NCBI GenBank assembly: GCA_026002815.1
Contig: BPGB01000006.1
Coordinates: 1 to 64,000, forward strand
DNA: 64,000 nucleotides
Reading direction: 5' to 3'
DNA from: Candidatus Woesearchaeota archaeon
GTDB lineage: Archaea > Nanobdellota > Nanobdellia > Woesearchaeales > UBA9642
Position 1 is the stretch's first letter, and every line of letters starts with the position of its first letter. The translations under genes were made by a program, and so were the position numbers. Shown in pieces: positions 1-6,007 of the stretch. The notes beneath the pieces were generated by a model. The model ran no database searches and was not told the origin of the DNA. It saw only the letters and a program-made list of their open reading frames with translations.

Positions 1-194
1 CTGAAAAATTTAAAATAACAGAAAAGGAATCTTGTTTGTTATATGATTATGTTCGTGAAAATAATTTAGTAATTCAGATGAAAAAAGATTCGGGGAGTAC
101 TTCATATTATAATTGGGACGGAAGCAGTAATTCTAAATTACCTGCTATTATAAAAGAAACTTCTGTATATTGGATTAAAAATGAGGAGAATTAA
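1..194 (+). CDS. Hypothetical protein, C-terminal end only
   Basis: The reading frame is open from the left edge (first full codon at base 3) to a TAA at 192-194, giving about 63 residues that end in IKNEEN. It contains Tyr, Trp, Ser and Asn-rich stretches but no motif I recognise. The stop overlaps the next start as TAATG, so the two genes are probably translationally coupled. The next gene is a glycosyltransferase, which hints that this may also belong to a surface-sugar cluster, but that is inference only. Confidence 0.6.
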   Translation, partial: EKFKITEKESCLLYDYVRENNLVIQMKKDSGSTSYYNWDGSSNSKLPAIIKETSVYWIKNEEN

Positions 195-1318
195 TGAATA
201 TTTGTTTTATTTTTGCAGATAAGCCCCATGAATTGAACACCAGCATTTATCGTATTATTTTACCTGCTTACGGAATATCTAAATTACCAGAAAAGCATAA
301 GGTATCTATGATGCCGATAGATTTATTTGTTAAGGGTGGTAATGATGTTGATTTAGCCGTAAATGATGCCGATATAATTGTTATTGAAAGAAACTTTTTT
401 GGTGATGTGCTACATAAAATGTTAAGTCTTTATATGCAAGGTAAAATTATTGTAACGAATTTCGATGATGCTTACCATGCTATTACCCCTACTAATCCTT
501 CTTATACATTCTGGAATGAAGGTAAAATTAAGATAACAGAAAATGATAGGATTGTAGAAAAATATATTTATCCTCATCCTTTTGAACAATTTAAGAGAGG
601 AATTTCTATTTCTCATGCAATGACTTTGCCGAGTCATTTTTTGGGTGATTATTATCAAGAGATAACAGGTACACCTTCTTATTATGTAAGGAATTATTTT
701 GAAACAAAAAATTATCCATATATAAAACGACCAAAAAATAAAAAAGAATTTATTATCGGTTGGGGTGGTTCTTTATCTCATTATGAATCTTTTGTAGATT
801 CATCTGTTATTCCAGCATTGGAAAGAATAGTGAAGGAAAGAAATAACGTTAAGGTTTGTATTGTAGGAGATAAAAGAGTCTATGATAAACTACCTTTTGA
901 AGAAAAAATGTTTAAAAATTATGTAAAAAATGAAGAATGGGGTACAATGCTTGCGAATACATTTGACATTGGAATAGCCCCTCTTTCTGGTGAATACGAT
1001 AAATATCGGTCAGATATTAAGGTAGTTGAATATCTCTTAACAGGAAAGCCTTTTGCTTATAGCAATTTACCCCCTTATAAAGAAATAAAGAATAAAGGGG
1101 GGCTATCAGCAGGTTCTAATATGAACAGTTGGTATGATACATTATCAGAAATTTTAGATAAATATGATGAAAAAGTAGAAGCCATTTTAGATACTTTTGA
1201 TAGAAATTCTGTAGATATTTATGAACAATCTCAAAATATTGTAAATATTTATAAACAGATTATTTTAACAGAAGGCAGAAAGGGATATAATAGCAATGCA
1301 GATTTATTTATTGACTAG
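194..1318 (+). CDS. Glycosyltransferase, GT4/GT-B-like
   Basis: A 374-residue protein. The C-terminal half shows the nucleotide-sugar binding side of GT-B enzymes: IIGWGGSLSHYESF near residue 190, VCIVGDKRVY near 223, and DIGIAPLSGEYDKYRSDIKV near 258 followed by EYLLTGKPFAYS. The N-terminal half has DADIIVIERN and IVTNFDDAYH typical of phage-encoded group 1 glycosyltransferases. The expected role is transfer of a sugar to a host surface glycan, virion protein or DNA base; the acceptor cannot be read from the sequence. The start overlaps the upstream stop (TAATG) and a GAGGAG lies just ahead at 183-188. Confidence 0.8.
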   Translation: MNICFIFADKPHELNTSIYRIILPAYGISKLPEKHKVSMMPIDLFVKGGNDVDLAVNDADIIVIERNFFGDVLHKMLSLYMQGKIIVTNFDDAYHAITPTNPSYTFWNEGKIKITENDRIVEKYIYPHPFEQFKRGISISHAMTLPSHFLGDYYQEITGTPSYYVRNYFETKNYPYIKRPKNKKEFIIGWGGSLSHYESFVDSSVIPALERIVKERNNVKVCIVGDKRVYDKLPFEEKMFKNYVKNEEWGTMLANTFDIGIAPLSGEYDKYRSDIKVVEYLLTGKPFAYSNLPPYKEIKNKGGLSAGSNMNSWYDTLSEILDKYDEKVEAILDTFDRNSVDIYEQSQNIVNIYKQIILTEGRKGYNSNADLFID

Positions 1319-1415
1319 TTGCCTTGAATCAATATTAACATTCTTTATTTTATTGGCTACAATAATTGGATTAATTTATATTTATAAAAAGGTAAAGGAT
1401 GATTTAAATGATTAA
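1296..1415 (+). CDS. Small single-span membrane peptide (39 aa)
   Basis: Begins at an ATG inside the end of the glycosyltransferase gene, in another frame, and ends at TAA 1413-1415. Residues 13-30 form one hydrophobic helix (ILTFFILLATIIGLIYIY) followed by a charged tail KKVKDDLND. An AGAAAGGGA stretch before the ATG can act as ribosome binding site. The next ORF overlaps its end. Function unknown; it resembles other tiny membrane peptides of this genome. Confidence 0.5.
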   Translation: MQIYLLTSCLESILTFFILLATIIGLIYIYKKVKDDLND

Positions 1416-1521
1416 ATTACTGGTTTCTATTGTAAAATTTTTATTTCGTATTAGGACAATTGAAGATACTTATAAGGATTCTATCCGAGATTCTAAAATT
1501 ATTGCTAAATATCGAAAATAG
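1408..1521 (+). CDS. Small basic peptide (37 aa)
   Basis: Overlaps the previous small ORF by 8 bases and ends just before the integrase promoter. Hydrophobic N-terminus (MIKLLVSIVKFLFRI) followed by a charged, Lys/Arg/Asp-rich half. The AAAGGATG at 1395-1402 ahead of the ATG fits a ribosome binding site. A similar short peptide lies at 19342 (MFKFMSLIELLIFIFRG). No known function. Confidence 0.45.
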   Translation: MIKLLVSIVKFLFRIRTIEDTYKDSIRDSKIIAKYRK

Positions 1522-1525
1522 GGTA

Positions 1526-1554
1526 TTGACATTTTTTATTTTTTGTGATAATAT
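1526..1554 (+). promoter_or_regulatory. Promoter of the integrase gene
   Basis: TTGACA at 1526-1531 with TAATAT at 1549-1554 (17-base spacer). The alternative -10 GATAAT at 1547-1552 has a 15-base spacer. Expected transcription start is near 1560, about 35 bases before the integrase ATG. Confidence 0.75.
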
Positions 1555-1579
1555 AAGTATATTACAATGTATATCACAA
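1543..1579 (+). repeat. Inverted repeat over the integrase promoter start, operator candidate
   Basis: TTGTGATA (1543-1550) and TATCACAA (1572-1579) are perfect 8-base inverted repeats with centres 29 bp apart. The left arm overlaps the -10 region and the right arm lies in the leader. Because the left arm lies upstream of the expected start it would act as DNA, not RNA, which suggests a binding site for a dimeric or tetrameric repressor of the integrase gene. No candidate repressor is recognisable in the window. Confidence 0.5.
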
Positions 1580-1594
1580 TTAAGGAGATAAAAA

Positions 1595-2413
1595 ATGCTC
1601 AATCAGTTTTTAGAATATACTCAAAAAACAAAAAGCCCTAATACTTATCGTTCTTACAAAAAAGCATTAGAAATCTTTGGGGAATATTGTAATGCCAATA
1701 ATAAAGATGTTAACAATTTTTCCTTAAAAGATGCTTATCATTTTCAATCTGTTTTATCTGATACTTTATCTCATTCATCGGTTAATTCTTATTGCAGATA
1801 CTTATCCTCTTGTTTTCAGTTTTTACTTGAAAATAATTTTGTTTCAGAAAATCCTTTTTCTCAAATTAAGCCACTCAAAGAGGCAAAAAAGATTTTTAAA
1901 GTTTTATCAGAAGAAGAAATTGAAAAGATTTTAGAAGTTAATAAAAAGAATAAAGAAGATATTCTGATTTTCTCATTGTTAACCTTTGCTGGTTTGAGAA
2001 GAGATGAATTGGTTAATATTAAGATAAGCGATATTGAAGGTAATAAAATTAAAATTCGTGGTAAAGGCAACAAGGAAAGATATGTTTTTATGAATAAAAG
2101 TACTTATGAAAAATTTTTAGATTATATTAAAATTCGTAAACCTGTATCAGAATATCTTTTCTTTTCCCCACAGAGGGGAAAATATACCACAGAAGCAATC
2201 CGATTAAAAGTAAAATCGCTTTGTAAAAATGCAGGGGTTGATAATTCAAAAATTACCCCCCATACATTGAGAAGAACTTTTGCTACAAGACTTTTGACCG
2301 CTGAAGTCAACATTAACGTTATTCAAAAGGCAATGGGGCATAGCAATATCAATACAACAATGCGATATGCTCAAATTCGTGATGAATTGTTAGCAAATGC
2401 TTTTGAGGTATAA
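1595..2413 (+). CDS. int: Tyrosine recombinase / integrase
   Basis: 272 residues, normal for a compact XerD-like recombinase. The N-terminal SAM-like core-binding domain covers roughly residues 1-95 (FLEYTQKTKSPNTYRSYKKAL). The catalytic domain carries the full R-K-H-R-H-Y set: AGLRRDELV, a Lys in IRGKGNKERY, HTLRRTFATRLL, MGHSNINTTMRYAQ with the nucleophilic Tyr. An AAGGAGAT lies 6 bases before the ATG. It has its own promoter with an operator-like inverted repeat and is followed by small genes and a tRNA. The likely role is integration and excision of the phage genome, though resolution of genome multimers is possible. A second recombinase lies at 52592. Confidence 0.92.
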   Translation: MLNQFLEYTQKTKSPNTYRSYKKALEIFGEYCNANNKDVNNFSLKDAYHFQSVLSDTLSHSSVNSYCRYLSSCFQFLLENNFVSENPFSQIKPLKEAKKIFKVLSEEEIEKILEVNKKNKEDILIFSLLTFAGLRRDELVNIKISDIEGNKIKIRGKGNKERYVFMNKSTYEKFLDYIKIRKPVSEYLFFSPQRGKYTTEAIRLKVKSLCKNAGVDNSKITPHTLRRTFATRLLTAEVNINVIQKAMGHSNINTTMRYAQIRDELLANAFEV

Positions 2414-2417
2414 CAGA

Positions 2418-2624
2418 ATGAATGACATAACCCCCATTCAGATAGACTATCCAAATTTTGATGAAAAAAAATTTTTACTTTATTTTGGAGATAACTTATT
2501 GGAAGGATTAAATTTTTACCAAAAAAAGTATAATCAACAACCCGAAAAGGTGTATTTTGACCCGAATAAAAAACTAATTGTTTTTATCTCAAAAGAGATA
2601 GATAATCAAATAGATAGACGATAA
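2418..2624 (+). CDS. Hypothetical protein (68 aa)
   Basis: Starts at ATG 2418 rather than the upstream ATG at 2397, because GAGGT at 2405-2409 (inside the end of the integrase gene) is correctly placed 8 bases ahead. Acidic and aromatic-rich (NDITPIQIDYPNFDEKKF), ends in IDNQIDRR. No recognised domain. Close spacing to the integrase suggests co-transcription. Confidence 0.6.
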   Translation: MNDITPIQIDYPNFDEKKFLLYFGDNLLEGLNFYQKKYNQQPEKVYFDPNKKLIVFISKEIDNQIDRR

Positions 2625-2635
2625 GGAGATAAGCG

Positions 2636-2743
2636 ATGGAAGCCAGCGAAATTATTTTGATTGTTGCATTAGTTGTAATCGGACTCGGAATTTCTTTCTA
2701 CCTTGATTGGGATTTTTGGACGGATAAAAAGAAAACAAAATAA
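2636..2743 (+). CDS. Small single-span membrane peptide (35 aa)
   Basis: AAGGAGAT precedes the ATG at 2636. Residues 6-22 are a strong hydrophobic helix (IILIVALVVIGLGISFY), followed by DWDFWTDKKKTK, so a short N-out or N-in anchor with a basic tail. Too short to assign a family. It lies 10 bases before the tRNA gene. Confidence 0.55.
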   Translation: MEASEIILIVALVVIGLGISFYLDWDFWTDKKKTK

Positions 2744-2753
2744 TTGCTTATAT

Positions 2754-2826
2754 GGAGGTGTAGTTCAATGGTGAGAACAGCGGTCTTATAAGCCGTAGGT
2801 TACAGGTTCGACTCCTGTCATCTCCA
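2754..2826 (+). tRNA. tRNA-Ile(UAU)
   Basis: A 73-base cloverleaf: acceptor GGAGGTG/CATCTCC with one G-U pair and discriminator A at 2826; D arm GTTC/GAAC; anticodon stem GCGGT/GCCGT closing the loop CTTATAA; T arm ACAGG-TTCGACT-CCTGT. The anticodon TAT (2787-2789) reads AUA. No CCA is encoded. AUA is common in this AT-rich genome, while many bacteria read it with lysidine-modified CAU tRNA, so this gene could supplement host decoding. Confidence 0.9.
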
Positions 2827-2890
2827 CTCTGGTAATTGGAAAAAACTAATAGCAGGGATGGCATTGCTACAAAGTAAAGGAGAACAAAAA

Positions 2891-3082
2891 ATGCCCGAAT
2901 ATGTTTTCAAATGCAAAGATTGTAATCAAAAATTTTCTATTTTTTTAAAAATGGCTGAAACCATTGATTATATTCGTTGCCCTCATTGTAAATCAACAAA
3001 TGTTGTTAAAAAGTATTTTCCTACGCCTATTCACTTTAAGGGAGGAGGATTCACTAAAAGCACAGAGGAAAAGGGAAACTAA
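2891..3082 (+). CDS. FmdB-family zinc ribbon protein
   Basis: 63 residues. The start is ATG 2891 with AAAGGAG at 2876-2882; the upstream ATG at 2858 lies just after the tRNA and lacks a good site. Sequence MPEYVFKCKDCNQKF plus CPHCKSTNVVKKYF gives two CxxC pairs about 24 residues apart, as in FmdB/CxxC_CxxC_SSSS zinc ribbon proteins, followed by the usual flexible Gly-rich tail (HFKGGGFTKS). The family is regulatory or structural with poorly known targets; it is frequent in phages. Confidence 0.8.
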   Translation: MPEYVFKCKDCNQKFSIFLKMAETIDYIRCPHCKSTNVVKKYFPTPIHFKGGGFTKSTEEKGN

Positions 3083-3118
3083 AAAAAAAAAAATTAATAA
3101 AATTTACAATTTATTAAC

Positions 3119-3147
3119 TTGACAAAAAAATATATTTATGATAAAAA
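3119..3147 (+). promoter_or_regulatory. Promoter candidate for the secreted-protein genes
   Basis: TTGACA at 3119-3124, then 17 bases to TAAAAA at 3142-3147 (weaker -10; GATAAA at 3140-3145 is an alternative with 15 bases). A poly-A stretch upstream at 3081-3093 could act as an UP-like element. Confidence 0.5.
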
Positions 3148-3184
3148 ATATATATGATTATGGGGGTTTATAATCATATATATT
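3147..3184 (+). repeat. Perfect 15-bp inverted repeat in the leader
   Basis: Arms 3147-3161 and 3170-3184 are perfectly complementary and enclose the 8-base loop GGGGGTTT. The repeat lies directly after the -10 and before the ribosome binding site of the TTG-initiated gene. It could be an operator, an attenuator-like hairpin, or a 5' stabilising stem. The left arm overlaps the expected transcription start (about 3154), so a DNA-binding role is slightly favoured. Confidence 0.7.
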
Positions 3185-3208
3185 ATATTTTAAGAAAGGA
3201 GAATTAAT

Positions 3209-4528
3209 TTGAAGAAAAATTTTGCTTTTTGTTGTTTTTTTATTTTATTGGTTATTATTTTTATAATCCTTACGGGGAATTATACGGAAAATAATCATAA
3301 TCTTATTCATCCTGTATATGCTAACAACCTAGAAGAAACTCAATCAGATTGGGAAATGCTTTGTGAGGGGAATGTAACAGTTCTTTTCAGTCATTACACC
3401 ATTAATCAGACTCCCGTTTGGGTTGTTTCTTGTTCCTCTGAAATGCCTACGGAAACTCCTACGGTAGTGAATACTGAAACTCCTACTGAAACTCCTACTG
3501 AAACTCCTACTGAAACCCCTACTGAAACATCTACGGGAACGGTTACAATTACTTTATCTCCCACTAATACCCCTCAACCTACCAATACACCTACACTTGA
3601 ACCTACTATTATTCCTACAAATACTTTGACTCCTACCAGTACACTTCAACCTACTATTACCAGTACTTTACCTACTCAAAATCCGAATAACGGATTGGTT
3701 ATCAACCATGAATCGGTTGAATTATTTGATGAAATTCCCCAAGAATACTTGAACTTGGCTTTTCAGAAAAGATTTTATTTTGTTGACCAGTCGGTAGGAG
3801 GGAATATTTACGAAGGAATTAATTGCATGAATGTACCCTATGGTCAGGCTTTGAATCATTGCAAACGTTCAAATCATACAGGAATCCCCTCTTACAGTGT
3901 TGACCCATTAGAAGTTTATTGGAACGGGTTCTATCCTTCTACTAATGTTTCTTATAATTATTGGTCGGATATTGGCACTAATTGTACAAACAGTGCAAAC
4001 CAAATGATTTCTTGCTTTCTCGATAAAATAGAGAACATAAAAAGTGATTATGACATTTTATCTTTTCAAGTGTCTTATTTACAGGTTGACGGAAATAACA
4101 ATTGGATATTTGATATTTTTAGCCAATTTAATCAGTTAGAAAATTGGCAAAGTAATAATCCTGATAAAACTATAATTTACTGGACTACTTCTTTATCGAG
4201 AGGTATTGGCACACAAGAAAGTGAACAATTCAATAATCAAATGAGGGAATACGCAAGTATAAATAATAAAGTTTTATTCGATGTTGCTGATATTTTGAGC
4301 CATGACCCACAAGGTAACCCATGCTATGATAATCGAGATGGTATTCAATATACGTTTAACAATCGTTCAGAAAATTATCCTGACGATGGGTTAAATATCC
4401 CCGCCATTTGCCCTCACTATACAACCGAAATAGACGGAGGTCATTTGGGTAGTGTTAGTGCTGGAAAAATAAGACTTGCAAAAGCCTTTTGGGTAATGAT
4501 GGCGATGATGCAGGGATGGAATCCCTAA
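3209..4528 (+). CDS. Secreted SGNH/GDSL-hydrolase-like protein with Thr/Pro-rich linker
   Basis: 439 residues, starting at TTG 3209 with AAAGGAG seven bases ahead. Residues 1-22 are a signal peptide or anchor (KKNFAFCCFFILLVIIFIIL). Residues 45-75 form a small module with WEMLCEG and WVVSC, shared with the next gene. About residues 78-155 are a Thr/Pro linker with ETPT repeats. The C-terminal domain (about 160-439) shows FVDQSVGGNIYEGINC near its start and DGGHLGSVSAGKIRLAKAFW near the end, as in SGNH hydrolases where the last block holds the catalytic Asp/His. It is probably an extracellular esterase or glycan deacylase carried as a moron. Serine and His-box assignment is by eye. Confidence 0.6.
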   Translation: MKKNFAFCCFFILLVIIFIILTGNYTENNHNLIHPVYANNLEETQSDWEMLCEGNVTVLFSHYTINQTPVWVVSCSSEMPTETPTVVNTETPTETPTETPTETPTETSTGTVTITLSPTNTPQPTNTPTLEPTIIPTNTLTPTSTLQPTITSTLPTQNPNNGLVINHESVELFDEIPQEYLNLAFQKRFYFVDQSVGGNIYEGINCMNVPYGQALNHCKRSNHTGIPSYSVDPLEVYWNGFYPSTNVSYNYWSDIGTNCTNSANQMISCFLDKIENIKSDYDILSFQVSYLQVDGNNNWIFDIFSQFNQLENWQSNNPDKTIIYWTTSLSRGIGTQESEQFNNQMREYASINNKVLFDVADILSHDPQGNPCYDNRDGIQYTFNNRSENYPDDGLNIPAICPHYTTEIDGGHLGSVSAGKIRLAKAFWVMMAMMQGWNP

Positions 4529-4552
4529 AAATTTTATGGAGGATTTTTTATT

Positions 4553-5788
4553 ATGAAAAAAAATATTTTGATTTATTTTTTGATTTTTTTACCTGTTTTA
4601 ATTATGGCGGCTACTTTTATGCCTCAAACCAATTTAAGTTGGGAAAGAGTTTGTGAGGGAAAATTAAATATTGAAAGAGTTGAAAATGGGATTTTGGTAA
4701 AGTGTATTCAAGAAGATACCCCAATTCCTACCACACAACCTACCAGCACAAATACACCTATACCTACTCCAGAATCAACGATTATACCTAATCCTACCCC
4801 TACTCCAATTTCTGGTGTTTATGAGCCTTATCCAGATGCCCCATTATGCGAAGAACATCATTATAACGAATATCATTCTTTATTTAATCCTGTTTTGGGA
4901 TGCCATTATGACCATACTCACGGGGATAATCCTCATCTTTTAGATGATGTTTTTGGTACAGAAGTTTATGATTTAATGGGTGGTGAAATTTCTTATGAAT
5001 GGCATACTCCACAAGAGAATGAGGAAATCAAGCACAAGTCATATATTTGGCTTGTAGAAAAAGATTTACCTTGTTATTCTCAATTTTCAAATGGTTGTAT
5101 TATCCACTATCGGGCATTTGTTCATAATGATTTACATAATGTATTTAGTACACACCATTCAGCATTGATTGAAGCCTATGTTTGCGATGAATTAAGATAC
5201 CCCACAGAAGGAGATAGGGTTTGTGGAAGAATGCTTGTATCTGGACACCAATTAACAGGGGATTTGATGATAGATAATGCTCAAGTATTAGACAGGGTAG
5301 AACCTTCAAATGCACCCAGACCAGTTATGCTCCATTATGATAGTGTTGGTAACAAAAATGTGGCTACATGGTATCCTGTATTTTCATCGTGGATGAGAAT
5401 TAGTACTGAAATTGGGGATATGTTTGGCTATTATCCTATTCCTTCATCTTCTCTACCTACTGACCCTTCAAATTTAGAATTTACACTTTTAACTGGAAAT
5501 GCTAGCAAGGTTCAACCGCATGTAATCAGCGTTGGTTTTAGCAGGGCAAACCTGAACAGCATTGGAGTATCTTTTACTAATGAATTTATTGATTATCGAG
5601 GATTCTTAAATGTGATGACTGCAAGACCTGATAATTGTGTTCAAATTTCAGCAGAATGTTCTCCTTTGATTATAGAGCATGTACCGAACATTGGACAGTT
5701 TCAACATAGAGGAGAATATAAAGAATTTGATATTTTCTTTAATAATCAATCAAGTAATTGGATTGTGTTTCCTCAATTTGCACCGTGA
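4553..5788 (+). CDS. Secreted protein with Thr/Pro linker and His/Cys-rich domain
   Basis: 411 residues, GGAGG eight bases before the ATG. N-terminal signal sequence (NILIYFLIFLPVLIMAATF), then LSWERVCEGKLNIERVENG and LVKC, the same W-E-x-x-C-E-G module as the upstream protein, then a Thr/Pro linker (about residues 60-90). The remainder is rich in His and Cys (CHYDHTHGDNPH near residue 122, CNH-type spacing later), which suggests metal binding. I do not recognise a catalytic family. Co-transcribed with the gene 24 bases upstream. Architecture resembles secreted proteins of Anaerolineae, so acquisition from the host is likely. Confidence 0.6.
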   Translation: MKKNILIYFLIFLPVLIMAATFMPQTNLSWERVCEGKLNIERVENGILVKCIQEDTPIPTTQPTSTNTPIPTPESTIIPNPTPTPISGVYEPYPDAPLCEEHHYNEYHSLFNPVLGCHYDHTHGDNPHLLDDVFGTEVYDLMGGEISYEWHTPQENEEIKHKSYIWLVEKDLPCYSQFSNGCIIHYRAFVHNDLHNVFSTHHSALIEAYVCDELRYPTEGDRVCGRMLVSGHQLTGDLMIDNAQVLDRVEPSNAPRPVMLHYDSVGNKNVATWYPVFSSWMRISTEIGDMFGYYPIPSSSLPTDPSNLEFTLLTGNASKVQPHVISVGFSRANLNSIGVSFTNEFIDYRGFLNVMTARPDNCVQISAECSPLIIEHVPNIGQFQHRGEYKEFDIFFNNQSSNWIVFPQFAP

Positions 5789-5818
5789 AAGTTCTAATAG
5801 TTTTCTTATATTAAAGAC

Positions 5819-5846
5819 TTGACAAACTAATTTTATTGTGTATAAT
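5819..5846 (+). promoter_or_regulatory. Consensus promoter for the RNA elements and DUF2828 gene
   Basis: TTGACA at 5819-5824 and TATAAT at 5841-5846, both perfect, spacer 16. The expected start (5852-5854) coincides with the first base of the first structured RNA element. Confidence 0.88.
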
Positions 5847-5853
5847 ATAAGTA

Positions 5854-5912
5854 AGGTTGCTCACAGCAAACAAATAAAATCGAGATAATTAATATCTAAA
5901 AAATAGCAACCT
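5854..5912 (+). ncRNA. Structured leader RNA element, copy 1
   Basis: An 8-bp perfect stem AGGTTGCT (5854-5861) / AGCAACCT (5905-5912) encloses a 43-base loop. The loop starts with CACAGCAAACAAATAAAA and contains a small inner hairpin AGATA/TATCT (5883-5897). It is 59 bases long, exactly the length of copy 2, with the same ACAGCAAA and TAAAA blocks at the same offsets but a different stem sequence that still pairs. It may be a cis-regulatory element or a small RNA cleaved from the leader. Local pairing TTGCT-CAC-AGCAA offers an alternative fold. Confidence 0.7.
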
Positions 5913-5920
5913 GTTTAAAA

Positions 5921-5979
5921 AGGCTTCCTACAGCAAAAAACTAAAAATTGATTAAATAAATCTAATTTTATGGAAGCCT
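5921..5979 (+). ncRNA. Structured leader RNA element, copy 2
   Basis: 8-bp perfect stem AGGCTTCC (5921-5928) / GGAAGCCT (5972-5979) around a 43-base loop that starts TACAGCAAAAAACTAAAA. An inner hairpin pairs AATT-GATT (5946-5953) with AATC-T-AATT (5959-5967). Eight bases separate it from copy 1. Downstream lies a palindrome CTTTTTTAAAAAAG (5983-5996) and then the GAGGA ribosome binding site of the DUF2828 gene. Confidence 0.7.
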
Positions 5980-6007
5980 GAACTTTTTTAAAAAAGAGGA
6001 TTAAGAA

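Noticed and set aside
3460-3560. Short direct repeats that could look like a CRISPR array
   Set aside because: They are ACTGAAACTCCT-type coding repeats of the ETPT linker with no spacers of constant length. No CRISPR array was seen in the window.
5854-5979. preQ1 riboswitch because of AAAAACTAA in copy 2
   Set aside because: The preQ1-I fold is a 34-base pseudoknot with a 5-bp stem and C-rich loop, which is absent; copy 1 lacks the AAAAACTAA tail.
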